Source of the DNA: Bacteroidota bacterium
Lineage (GTDB): Bacteria; Bacteroidota; Bacteroidia; Chitinophagales; BACL12
DNA: 64,000 bases
Direction: 5' to 3'
Assembly (NCBI GenBank): GCA_016718035.1
Contig: JADKEK010000003.1
Coordinates: 107,501-171,500, forward strand
In this document: positions 26,386 to 34,850 of the stretch, in pieces
How the letters are laid out: each line of letters opens with the position of its first letter
Numbering within the stretch: position 1 is the first letter of the stretch
The notes under the pieces: model-generated
The model's database searches: none
What the model was told of the DNA's origin: nothing
What the model saw: the letters and a program-made list of their open reading frames with translations, nothing else
Program-made: the position numbers and the translations under genes

Positions 26386-27777
26386 ATGAATAAATCTTTA
26401 CTATTGGGACTGGCGTTTCTTAGCCTGCGAGCAAACGCACAAACAGCACTTGATATTTTTATTACCGACCAAATGGAAAACAAACATATTCCTGGTGTGA
26501 GTGCTGTAATTATCAAGGATGAAAAACTTGCCTGGGTTGGCAACTATGGTGTGGCTAATTTAAGCACTGGTCAGCCGGTTGACACCAATACCATATTTAT
26601 GCTGGCATCTATTTCAAAAACGATTACAGCCACTGCTATTATGCAATTATATGAAGATGGTTATTTTGAATTGGAAGATGATATCAACCTACATTTGCCA
26701 TTTGAAATTTACCATCCCTCCTACCCTGATTCAACTATTACAATGCTGCAACTTTTGACACATTCTGCAGCCATGCGCGATAATTGGGATATATTAGATA
26801 CAGTTTATGTTGCAGGTGATTCACCCTTGCCTTTAGGTGATTTTATGCAAGGTTATTTTGAAGTCGGTGGACCTTATTATTATGCAGAGGATAATTTTTA
26901 TACCTATGCGCCCGGTGCGGACTATAATTATTGTAATGAAGGTATTGCTTTATTAGGATATATGGTAGAAGTATTTACCGGGCAACCGTTTAATAGTTAT
27001 TGCAATGAACATATTTTCGAACCATTGTGCATGACAAACACAGGTTGGTTTTTAAGTGAATTAGATACCAATTTAATTGCACATCCTTATGATTATATTT
27101 CGGGCAGTTATTATGATTATGGTTTATATGGTTATCCTGATTATCCCGATGGTCAATTACGCACCACATCATTATCGCTTGCAAAATTTTTATGGATGAA
27201 CATGTTTGATGGTAATTTTAATGGCGTTCAAATATTGGAACCAGAAACAATAAATCTGATGCGCTCATCACAAATTCCGTTTATTGATCCAACACAGGGA
27301 TTGGTTTGGTATAGTTATGAAGATGGCGGCACTTGGTGGGGACATAGCGGAGGTGATTCAGGCGTTTCAACCGATATGTATTTTAATGATGATACACAAA
27401 CCGGTATTATTGTTTTGGCAAACAGCGACAACAGCCATATACAAATTTGGAATGAGTTGATAGATTATGCCGCAACACTAAATACAGAAAATAGTCCGTC
27501 AATAACATGTAATATTGAACTTCCGTTAAATGTTGCACCTTCCAATCAAATCAATTTAACTATTTTTCCGAATCCGGCAAGTAGTTATTTGTATATTGAA
27601 ACAACAGAAAATTTTGATAATTATACAATCTTTTCTTACGATAATAAAATTCAAATGTCCGGTAATTTTAATTCACAAAAACTTGAGATACAAAACCTAT
27701 CAACCGGCTTATATTACTTGATGTTACATAATAATATTGGCAGTGAATATGTAATACGGAGTTTTGCAAAAATTTAA
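26386..27777 (+). CDS. Class C beta-lactamase-fold serine hydrolase with T9SS tail
   Basis: This 463-residue secreted enzyme has a signal peptide ending 'RANAQ'. The catalytic domain (about residues 20-365) has SxxK at S75-I-S-K78, a YxN motif in 'YNYCNEGIALLG' and 'GHSGGDSG' as the third motif. Residues about 395-463 form a T9SS type A sorting domain starting 'IFPNPASSYLYIE'. It is expected on the cell surface or released. Such proteins include peptidases and esterases, and the substrate is not evident. Confidence 0.88.
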   Translation: MNKSLLLGLAFLSLRANAQTALDIFITDQMENKHIPGVSAVIIKDEKLAWVGNYGVANLSTGQPVDTNTIFMLASISKTITATAIMQLYEDGYFELEDDINLHLPFEIYHPSYPDSTITMLQLLTHSAAMRDNWDILDTVYVAGDSPLPLGDFMQGYFEVGGPYYYAEDNFYTYAPGADYNYCNEGIALLGYMVEVFTGQPFNSYCNEHIFEPLCMTNTGWFLSELDTNLIAHPYDYISGSYYDYGLYGYPDYPDGQLRTTSLSLAKFLWMNMFDGNFNGVQILEPETINLMRSSQIPFIDPTQGLVWYSYEDGGTWWGHSGGDSGVSTDMYFNDDTQTGIIVLANSDNSHIQIWNELIDYAATLNTENSPSITCNIELPLNVAPSNQINLTIFPNPASSYLYIETTENFDNYTIFSYDNKIQMSGNFNSQKLEIQNLSTGLYYLMLHNNIGSEYVIRSFAKI

Positions 27778-27793
27778 TTTGCTTATATTTTTG
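27763..27793 (+). promoter_or_regulatory. Promoter, TTTG-N19-TATTTTTG
   Basis: The -33 element TTTG (27763-27766) and -7 element TATTTTTG (27786-27793) are at the expected spacing. The next plus-strand gene starts at 28038, which implies a 5' leader of about 240 nt with weak inverted repeats (ATTGAATT/AATTCAA) near 27877-27900. Confidence 0.5.
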
Positions 27794-28037
27794 CATGTAA
27801 GTTTCAACAGCAGTAATTCTCTATATAATTGCACAACTGCGCTGAAAATAGTTATAAAAAACATAAAATTTGTATCCAATTGAATTAATATACAATTCAA
27901 AAGCCCACAATACTTCAATACAACTTGCTTTCTTTACTAAGTCAAACTACCAATTCACATAAAAAAACTATGGTTTCGCACATTAGTAGTTGTTTTTTAG
28001 GAGCCATTCCCTCAATTTTAACTTAAAATTAAAACTC

Positions 28038-29240
28038 ATGAGCAATAACACGATGCAAAAAAAACTTATTAGTTACTCTGCTATGGCAGGAAGTTTAATT
28101 GTTTCCAATCAAGTATATGGGCAAGTTAGTTATGTCGATATTGACCCGGATAAACAATTCTCATTGTACACTGATGAAAGTTATTTTATTGATTTTAATG
28201 GAGATGGATTAACCGATTTGACTTTTTCGCATAATATCGGGGCTAATATGTATTGTGACACATCGTCTACAGGTTGGTCTTGCACGGGGTCTACGAATCA
28301 AAATTTTCAGGCTTATGGTATGAACGTAAACTTTGCAAATATTGAGTCATCATTGGGAACATTTGCTCCTGCAGCTCTTGATTCAGGAGCAATAATTTCT
28401 GAAGCTGCAACTTGGGGTGATTCAAGCGAAGGTTTCTTATTTATAAATGCAGGCGAATGGCGCATATGGGATGATTTTTGGGGATCAGGGAGTTGGGTAG
28501 ATTTCAGCTGTCAATTTGGTCCTTGGCAAAATATTGATCATAAATATCTAGGTGTGAAATTTGATATTTCCGGGCAAACTCATTATGGATGGGTTTCATT
28601 AAGTGCAACTCCAACAACTAAAGTTGCGCAAATTGTTAAAATTCATTCCTATGCTTATGAAACAACACCTGAAGCACCAATAATCGCCGGTTTTATTCCA
28701 ACTTGTTATCCTCCCAATCCATTACCTCCAACATCAATAACCGGAACAACTGCTAAAATTAAGTGGGAAGTAGTAGTTGGCGCAGATCATTATGAATTAC
28801 AATACAGACAAGTAGGTGCTGCAACATGGACTACCAAAACTGTAGCAGGTGTAAAATCATTTAGAAAAATTGCAGGGTTAACTTGCGACAGCGAATATGA
28901 ATGGCGCATCAGAAGTTTTTGCAGCGATGGCGAGGTTTCATTATATTCTGACATCCAAACATTTAATACGAATTCATGCAGAATAGGAGAAGAAATGTTG
29001 GAAGAAGAACCTCCATTTTCTATATTCAGTTATGGCAATCAAATTCATATTTCACTCGATGAGGAAACACCCACAAACTGGAATTGTAAAGTATTTAATG
29101 TGTATGGTCAGTTGTTATTCGAGAGCCAAATTTCCAATTCTGAAACTGTTTTGGAAACAGAATTACCTAATGGGATTTATGTGGTTGCTATGGAACAGGA
29201 TGGTGAAAATTATGCTATTCAAGTGGGGTTGAATAGGTGA
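28038..29240 (+). CDS. T9SS type A sorting-domain protein with fibronectin III domain, 'HYGW' family paralog 2
   Basis: The ATG at 28038 gives 400 residues; the upstream in-frame start is unlikely. The N-terminus 'KKLISYSAMAGSLIVSNQVYG' and 'YVDIDPD...FNGDGLTDLTF' match the paralogs at 613-1479 and 47936-49963. 'HYGWVSLSA...IHSYAYETTPEAPIIAG' is the conserved core end (about 175-215). A fibronectin type III domain (about 220-310) and a T9SS tail (about 325-400) follow. The serine hydrolase upstream lies on the same strand but about 260 bp away. The function is unknown. Confidence 0.82.
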   Translation: MSNNTMQKKLISYSAMAGSLIVSNQVYGQVSYVDIDPDKQFSLYTDESYFIDFNGDGLTDLTFSHNIGANMYCDTSSTGWSCTGSTNQNFQAYGMNVNFANIESSLGTFAPAALDSGAIISEAATWGDSSEGFLFINAGEWRIWDDFWGSGSWVDFSCQFGPWQNIDHKYLGVKFDISGQTHYGWVSLSATPTTKVAQIVKIHSYAYETTPEAPIIAGFIPTCYPPNPLPPTSITGTTAKIKWEVVVGADHYELQYRQVGAATWTTKTVAGVKSFRKIAGLTCDSEYEWRIRSFCSDGEVSLYSDIQTFNTNSCRIGEEMLEEEPPFSIFSYGNQIHISLDEETPTNWNCKVFNVYGQLLFESQISNSETVLETELPNGIYVVAMEQDGENYAIQVGLNR

Positions 29241-29377
29241 GTTGATCGTCAAAGTAATAAATGAATATTTGAAAATATTGTTAAGCTGAAATGCAAAATG
29301 TTAATTATTTTGACCATTTAACCTGTATTTTGTACCTAATAATGACCAACATTTACAGCTAATTTTTAAAAATTTGC

Positions 29378-29421
29378 TAACTATTTTGAGTAATTTCATT
29401 ACTTTTGGGTTAAAATAGTTA
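29378..29421. promoter_or_regulatory. Nested inverted repeats before hipBA (probable operator)
   Basis: Perfect 10-bp arms TAACTATTTT (29378-29387) and AAAATAGTTA (29412-29421) flank a second palindrome, AGTAAT-ttc-ATTACT (29389-29403). The -7 element TACTTTTG (29400-29407) lies inside. Binding of the HipB-like protein here would block transcription of both genes. Confidence 0.7.
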
Positions 29422-29436
29422 CCAAACTGCGCAGTT

Positions 29437-29736
29437 ATGCCACGTAAAACATCTCCTTTACCGCCAACGCTCAAACATACCTTTAGGCAATTGGGTGAAA
29501 ACATCCGTCTTGCACGTTTGCGCCGCAAGATTACTACCACTATGCTAGCAGAGCGTGCCGGTATGAGCAGAAATACGCTTAGAGCCATAGAGCGTGGTGA
29601 TAGTGCCGTAACCATGGGTGCCTACGCCAGTGTATTATTTTGTCTGGGGTTGGAGAAAGATTTATTGGTTATTGCGCAAGATGACGTGGTTGGTCGCAAG
29701 TTGCAAGATGTGGCTTTGATGAGGGGTGGGAAATAA
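29437..29736 (+). CDS. hipB: HipB-like antitoxin, XRE-family repressor
   Basis: This 99-residue DNA-binding protein has an XRE helix-turn-helix at about residues 18-70, 'LRRKITTTMLAERAGMSRNT' then 'LRAIERGDSAVT'. It lies 12 nt before the HipA gene, in the usual antitoxin-toxin order. It should neutralise HipA and repress its own promoter through the inverted repeats just upstream. Confidence 0.88.
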   Translation: MPRKTSPLPPTLKHTFRQLGENIRLARLRRKITTTMLAERAGMSRNTLRAIERGDSAVTMGAYASVLFCLGLEKDLLVIAQDDVVGRKLQDVALMRGGK

Positions 29737-29748
29737 ATAATAGCAGAC

Positions 29749-31020
29749 ATGAGCAAATCATCTCAAAAGCGGATTCAGGTATGTGCCCATTGGCAAGGAT
29801 TAACTTCGCCAATGGTAATGGGAATGCTTGCTGTTGATCAATCAAGAGGTAGCGAAGTGTTTTCCTTTACTTATAATAAGGATTGGCTACAATCGCCATT
29901 TGCGAAACAACTCGATCCGGATTTAGGTCTATTCACCGGGCCTCAATATCATCGAAATGAGCATCCCAATTTTGGTATTTTTTTAGACTCTTCACCTGAC
30001 CGGTGGGGCAAAGTGTTAATGAGAAGACGTGAAGCCCAACTTGCCAGAGAAGCTAAAAGGCAACCCAAAACTTTATACGAATCAGATTTTTTGTTGGGTG
30101 TTTATGATGGCCACCGTATGGGCGGACTTCGGTTTCGGTTATCAGAGCAAGCGCCTTTTCTCGACAATAATAAAGAAATGGCAGCACCTCCTTTTGCAAA
30201 ACTGAGAGACCTCGAATTTGCGAGTCTGCAATTAGAAAAAGATGGTGCTGAAGATGAAAACGATTATTTAAAGTGGCTAAAACTTTTAATTACACCAGGC
30301 TCCTCGCTTGGTGGTGCTCGTCCTAAAGCAAGTGTAATTTCACCTGAAGGTGATTTATGGATTGCAAAATTTCCGAGTCATAATGATGAAATAAATATCG
30401 GCGCCTGGGAATATGTTGCATGGCAACTTGCAGTCGACGCCGGCATTACTATGTCAGATGCGCACATTCGGAAATTTTCCGGAAGACATCACACATTCCT
30501 GACAAAACGATTCGACAGATTAGAAGGTGAACGTCTGCATTATTCTTCTGCGATGACACAACTAGGTAAAAAAGATGGCGACAATCACGCTACCGGAGTG
30601 AGTTATTTGCATCTTGCCGAATTTCTCATGCGCAACGGCTCTCAACCCGACCTAGATTTAGAGCAATTATGGCGACGAATTGTATTTAATATTTGTATAT
30701 CGAATGTTGATGACCATTTGCGCAATCACGGTTTTCTTCTCACTGAAAACGGATGGAAACTCTCACCCGCTTTTGATGTCAATCCCACACCTTATGGTAT
30801 TGGTCTCACCTTAAATATTTCAGAAACAGATAATGCTCAAGACCTTGAATTAGCAATACAAGTTGCTCCCGATTTTCGCATCCAACACAAACGCAGTAAA
30901 GAAATAATTACCGATGTAATAAATAGTGTTAGCCGATGGAAAGCAGTTGCAAAGGAAGTTGGGGTGGGGAATAGTGAAGTAGAGGGAATGACGAATGGGT
31001 TTAGGTTGGCGGGGGGATGA
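29749..31020 (+). CDS. hipA: HipA-family serine/threonine kinase toxin
   Basis: This 423-residue kinase has the glycine-rich nucleotide loop 'SSLGGARPKAS' (185-195), the ATP lysine in 'WIAKFPS' (K207), catalytic 'NVDDHLRNHGF' (319-329) and 'SPAFDVNP' (339-346). E. coli HipA phosphorylates glutamyl-tRNA synthetase and causes dormancy; the target here is not known. All catalytic residues appear intact. It is convergent with mnmE, with only 9 nt between the stop codons. Confidence 0.9.
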   Translation: MSKSSQKRIQVCAHWQGLTSPMVMGMLAVDQSRGSEVFSFTYNKDWLQSPFAKQLDPDLGLFTGPQYHRNEHPNFGIFLDSSPDRWGKVLMRRREAQLAREAKRQPKTLYESDFLLGVYDGHRMGGLRFRLSEQAPFLDNNKEMAAPPFAKLRDLEFASLQLEKDGAEDENDYLKWLKLLITPGSSLGGARPKASVISPEGDLWIAKFPSHNDEINIGAWEYVAWQLAVDAGITMSDAHIRKFSGRHHTFLTKRFDRLEGERLHYSSAMTQLGKKDGDNHATGVSYLHLAEFLMRNGSQPDLDLEQLWRRIVFNICISNVDDHLRNHGFLLTENGWKLSPAFDVNPTPYGIGLTLNISETDNAQDLELAIQVAPDFRIQHKRSKEIITDVINSVSRWKAVAKEVGVGNSEVEGMTNGFRLAGG

Positions 31021-31029
31021 TGGTGCGGG

Positions 31030-32406
31030 TTACTTCCCAATACAAAAATTCCTAAAAATATTATCCAATAAATCCTCATTCGTCACTTGCCCTGTTATTT
31101 CACCGATGGCATTTAGTGCATAACGAATGGATAGGGCTGTGAGGTCGCCGCTTTCCTTGTTGTGGAGAGATTGGAGCACGTCGTTGAGGGTGGTGCGTGC
31201 TTTTTGGAGTGACTCAAGGTGACGGGCATTGGTAACCACAATGTTTTCCATGTTGAAATCATCATGCAAAATTTTTTGATACATGAGTGTTTTTAGTTCG
31301 TCGATATTTGTTTTTTGTAAGGAAGAAATATACGCATCGGGTTTAAATTCGAAAAATTGAGCGAGTAATTTTCCTCCTTCAGGCGTATCGATTTTATTGG
31401 CAATTACCAACATGCGGTCACCTGCTTCCACTAAGTTATTTAAATCTGTGCGCACCTCTTCGGTTGTCATGGTATTTACATCAAATACATACATCAATAA
31501 TGTTGAAGTTTTTATTTTCTCCATTGTTTTTTCTACACCAATTTTTTCTATTTCATCTTTGGCTTCGCGAATACCGGCTGTATCAATTAGTCGGAATACG
31601 ATGCCATTGATATTTAATTCTTCTTCGATAGTATCGCGCGTGGTTCCTGCAATAGCACTTACTATCGCTCTATCTTCATTTAATAATGCATTTAATAAAG
31701 TTGATTTTCCGGCGTTCGGTCTGCCTGCAATTACCGTATTTACCCCATTTTTAATTACATTACCTAATTCAAATGAACGGATTAAACGGTCCAGTTCGAA
31801 ATTAATTTTATCGATTAAATGTTGCATATGACTACGCTCTGCAAACTCAACATCTTCTTCACTAAAATCTAATTCCAATTCAATTAATGATGCAAAATGA
31901 ATTAATTCAAAACGCAATTGTTTTAAGGTTTCTCCGTAACCGCTGCGCATTTGTTTTAAAGCGATATCATGTGAGGCTTGTGTTTGCGCCGCAATTAAAT
32001 CGGCAACAGCTTCGGCCTGACTCAAATCCATTTTTCCATTTAAAAATGCACGCATGGTAAATTCTCCGGGTTTTGCGAGACGCGCACCGGCTTGTATTAA
32101 AACTTGTAATATTTGCTGCTGAATAAATGGAGAACCATGGCAGGAAATTTCTATAATATCTTCACCGGTATATGAACGTGGATTTTTAAATAAACCAATC
32201 ACCACTTCATCAATTTTATTTCCCTCCACGGCAATAACACCAAAATGCAAAGTATGGGACTGTGCTCGTGCAAGTTTTTTGCCAATGAATACTTTGTCGG
32301 CTATTTCAATGGCATTGTCGCCCGACATCCGGATAACCGCAATTGCACCAACACCCGGTGCGGTGCTTAGGGCAACTATTGTATCTTTGTGTTCAGCCAA
32401 TTGCAT
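31030..32406 (-). CDS. mnmE: tRNA uridine-5-carboxymethylaminomethyl modification GTPase MnmE
   Basis: This 458-residue GTPase works with MnmG to modify U34 of tRNA. It has the N-terminal tetrahydrofolate-binding domain, helical domain and inserted G domain with 'GRPNAGKSTLLNALL', 'GTTRDTIEEE', 'DTAGIR' and 'ANKID'. The C-terminal 'FCIGK' carries the catalytic cysteine. It is convergent with hipA. Confidence 0.97.
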   Translation of the reverse strand: MQLAEHKDTIVALSTAPGVGAIAVIRMSGDNAIEIADKVFIGKKLARAQSHTLHFGVIAVEGNKIDEVVIGLFKNPRSYTGEDIIEISCHGSPFIQQQILQVLIQAGARLAKPGEFTMRAFLNGKMDLSQAEAVADLIAAQTQASHDIALKQMRSGYGETLKQLRFELIHFASLIELELDFSEEDVEFAERSHMQHLIDKINFELDRLIRSFELGNVIKNGVNTVIAGRPNAGKSTLLNALLNEDRAIVSAIAGTTRDTIEEELNINGIVFRLIDTAGIREAKDEIEKIGVEKTMEKIKTSTLLMYVFDVNTMTTEEVRTDLNNLVEAGDRMLVIANKIDTPEGGKLLAQFFEFKPDAYISSLQKTNIDELKTLMYQKILHDDFNMENIVVTNARHLESLQKARTTLNDVLQSLHNKESGDLTALSIRYALNAIGEITGQVTNEDLLDNIFRNFCIGK

Positions 32407-32447
32407 ATTTTGCGAAGGTAAGACCTTAAGTTCAAAATCACACTGAA

Positions 32448-33236
32448 ATGAGCAATGAAAAACAACGTTCCAAATTTACTACAGTAGTTGGCGTTGTGCT
32501 TACTGTTGTTGGCGCGCTAGTTACATTTGTTGGGGGTTCTGCCCTGTTCAATATTACATGGGATGTTGTTGGCTTTTTGGTGCTTTTGCTTACACTGGCC
32601 GGTGTGCTTTTGCTGGTGAGCGGTATTAGCCAGCTCTACATTGCACGGGATTTAACAGAAAAACAACATCAAATTATGGAAAGTCTCCATACCAAACCTG
32701 CCGATGGTGATGTTCATACAACAATAAGCTACCAGCCGGTTCGTGCTCATTGGCCAATTGATGAAGCCACATGGAAATTGTTTGCGAAAAATGAAATTAA
32801 ATATCGCAACGAAGACAATGTTTATTTTTCCATCGCCTTTTTTGCATTAGGCACCGTAACTATCATGTTATCGCGAAGCGCAAGTTTACCTGTTGCCATT
32901 ATTGTAACTTTAATAATAGGTGGCATAATTGTATATATTCGACGCAGATTGGCATTGGCAAAATTAAAACCCGGTAAAGGAAAAAAGGAAGTGTATATCA
33001 CAGATTTTTTTGCGATAATGAATGGTGAGCAATATTATTTAATGAATGAACATCGTTTAACCAGTAAAGTAATATTGTATGAGGGCACATCTCCGGCAAT
33101 TTTAGAATTCACCATTCATTGGCAAACTCGCAATGGGGTTACATTTGATGAACTTCGTTTACCGGTTCCGCCTGAAGCAATACCAATAGCTAAAGAAATT
33201 TCTCTTAATTTTAAAACTGTAAAACTACCGTTATGA
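32448..33236 (+). CDS. Hypothetical membrane protein, 262 aa
   Basis: Four hydrophobic segments lie in two pairs (about residues 12-65 and 120-165), separated by a short soluble loop. A C-terminal soluble domain of about 95 residues follows ('VYITDFFAIMNGEQYYLMNE'). No family is recognised. Its stop overlaps the start of the next gene (ATGA), so the two are translationally coupled. Confidence 0.65.
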   Translation: MSNEKQRSKFTTVVGVVLTVVGALVTFVGGSALFNITWDVVGFLVLLLTLAGVLLLVSGISQLYIARDLTEKQHQIMESLHTKPADGDVHTTISYQPVRAHWPIDEATWKLFAKNEIKYRNEDNVYFSIAFFALGTVTIMLSRSASLPVAIIVTLIIGGIIVYIRRRLALAKLKPGKGKKEVYITDFFAIMNGEQYYLMNEHRLTSKVILYEGTSPAILEFTIHWQTRNGVTFDELRLPVPPEAIPIAKEISLNFKTVKLPL

Positions 33237-34024
33237 AATATATCTCAACAATTGCATTTTTTTCATTTATTTTTTCTCAACTTTCCGCACAGTTTAACCC
33301 TGGTGATATCGGTTATCAGCAAACCGAATTTGAACTATATAAAAAAAACAATGTTGAAGCCGCGCATCTCACTACCCTTGAAATGGACGGTTCAATGACC
33401 CCCAATCAAACCAATTATTATGATAAAACTGGCAGGTTAGCCCAAATTGTATATAACTATGACAGAGTGATTTCTCCTGAAGCGCGTAAGGCTGAAAAAA
33501 ACGATGTATTTAGTTATGATAATAACAACAATGTAACAAGCATTATAATGCATGGTCATGAAATTAACGATATTGTAAAAGCATTTGAGCACCAAAATGG
33601 AAAAGTAATTACTAAACGTGTTACAGGTGCAGAAGAAAAAGTATATAGTTACACTTACGATAATAACAATAATGTGATAGAGGTTATTGGCAAAACAAGT
33701 TCATTTGAAAAAGATGTTGAAGGCAACCCCACTACCAAAGTGATATATAATGAGACAGAAAAAAATCAATATACCTGGAATAATAACAACCAATTGGTGC
33801 AAGATGTGCTATACATGAATGGAGGATTTTATTATAAAATAAAATATAATTACAACGATAAAAAACAACTGATAGATTATGCAGTCTTTTTAGAAGAGGC
33901 CGAAAACGCAATTCCGGCTTTTACTACATCCATTGAATATAGTGCAAATGGTTTACCTGAAAAAATTGTTAATGTGGTGATGGGTTTCAGCAGTTTCACT
34001 TCCATCTCCTATACATTTTATTAA
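33233..34024 (+). CDS. Secreted protein with YD/RHS-like repeats, 263 aa
   Basis: This protein has a signal peptide ('IAFFSFIFSQLSA') and then irregular beta-hairpin repeats, each around a 'YDxxNNV' or 'YNYNDKKQL' core (e.g. 'YSYTYDNNNNVIEVIGKTSS'). The repeats resemble short YD/RHS motifs, but no full RHS shell or toxin domain is present. Coupling to the upstream membrane protein suggests a shared envelope role, which is unknown. Confidence 0.65.
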   Translation: MKYISTIAFFSFIFSQLSAQFNPGDIGYQQTEFELYKKNNVEAAHLTTLEMDGSMTPNQTNYYDKTGRLAQIVYNYDRVISPEARKAEKNDVFSYDNNNNVTSIIMHGHEINDIVKAFEHQNGKVITKRVTGAEEKVYSYTYDNNNNVIEVIGKTSSFEKDVEGNPTTKVIYNETEKNQYTWNNNNQLVQDVLYMNGGFYYKIKYNYNDKKQLIDYAVFLEEAENAIPAFTTSIEYSANGLPEKIVNVVMGFSSFTSISYTFY

Positions 34025-34094
34025 TTGAAATAACCAAATCCTATTTATCAAATATTTTCTAAATCTCACCCAACTTTTACTGCCCATGTTTGTT

Positions 34095-34102
34095 TAACTT
34101 TG
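34095..34102 (+). promoter_or_regulatory. -7 promoter element (TAACTTTG) just before the phosphatase start
   Basis: TAACTTTG matches TAnnTTTG and ends 4 nt before the ATG at 34107, so transcription would begin at or very near the start codon. Confidence 0.5.
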
Positions 34103-34106
34103 CAGT

Positions 34107-34568
34107 ATGAAAATTTTAATGGTTTGCTTGGGCAATATTTGTCGCAGTCCTTTGGCTGAGGGCATTTTGCGCCATAAAGCAAAACAAAACGGGCTTTCAT
34201 GGCATGTCGAAAGTGCTGGCACAGGTGCATGGCATGTTGGGCAGGCCCCAGACCCAAGGTCGCAAAAAGTAGCCAAATTGCATGGTATAGATATATCACA
34301 TCAACGCGCCCAACAATTTTCACCATATCATTTAGAAACATTCGACAGGATATTTGCAATGGATAGTTCCAATTATCAGGATATTATTCGTCACGCAAAA
34401 AATGAAGAAGAAAAAAACAAAGTTGCCCTCATTATGAATATGGCTGAACCCGGAAAAAATAAAGCAGTACCCGACCCATATTATGATGACAATTTATATG
34501 AAGTAGTATATCAAATGATTGATGAAGCGTGTGAGGAGATTGTGAGGGAATTGGGGAGAAAGGTTTGA
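34107..34568 (+). CDS. Low-molecular-weight protein-tyrosine phosphatase
   Basis: This 153-residue phosphatase has the P-loop 'CLGNICRSPLAEG' (C7 nucleophile, R13) and the general acid in 'VPDPYYDD'. It removes phosphate from tyrosine or arginine residues; the substrate is not evident because no cognate kinase gene is nearby. The 11-bp repeat array begins at its stop codon. Confidence 0.93.
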   Translation: MKILMVCLGNICRSPLAEGILRHKAKQNGLSWHVESAGTGAWHVGQAPDPRSQKVAKLHGIDISHQRAQQFSPYHLETFDRIFAMDSSNYQDIIRHAKNEEEKNKVALIMNMAEPGKNKAVPDPYYDDNLYEVVYQMIDEACEEIVRELGRKV

Positions 34569-34740
34569 AGTAGGATTGAAGCAGGATTGAGCAAGATTGA
34601 AGCAAGATTGAATCAAAATTGAAGCAAGATTGAAGCAAGATTAAATAGAATTTAAGCATGATTGAAACAGTCCCGATAGTTATCGGGAGAGCAAGATTGA
34701 ACAAAATTGAAACAACATTAAAAAAAGATTGAGCAATATT
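34564..34740. repeat. 11-bp tandem repeat array (GATTGAAGCAA-type)
   Basis: About a dozen imperfect units of GATTGAAGCAA and GATTGAATCAA-like sequence follow the phosphatase stop codon. The array is interrupted by a hairpin (34671-34688). The unit is close to one DNA helical turn. The array is non-coding in all frames that could be judged. Confidence 0.8.
34671..34688. repeat. Palindrome inside the 11-bp array
   Basis: TCCCGATAGTTATCGGGA has perfect 8-bp arms and a 2-nt centre. It splits the array and looks like a separate dispersed palindrome or a terminator stem of the upstream gene. Confidence 0.7.
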
Positions 34741-34770
34741 TGACTTTATATCAAAGATTATTTAAACCAT

Positions 34771-34807
34771 AAATTTTGATTCAATTTTGATTCAATTTTG
34801 ATCAATA
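34771..34807. repeat. Inverted 11-bp repeats (AATTTTGATTC x3)
   Basis: Three units of AATTTTGATTC are the reverse complement of GAATCAAAATT, a unit of the array at 34564-34740. The two arrays could pair into a long stem. They lie 44 nt before the hisS start. Confidence 0.75.
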
Positions 34808-34850
34808 AAAAAATTACCCCCCCTTGACTAATATTAAATAAACCAACGAA

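Noticed and set aside
31397..31831. Plus-strand frame within mnmE
   Set aside because: It is antisense to the MnmE GTPase domain, and its composition reflects the complementary coding sequence.
34432..34704. Minus-strand frame of 90 codons with repeated 'ILLQS'
   Set aside because: It is a product of translating the 11-bp repeat array antisense; there is no start context or homology.
34564..34807. CRISPR-like array
   Set aside because: The 11-bp units are contiguous without unique spacers, and no cas genes are nearby.
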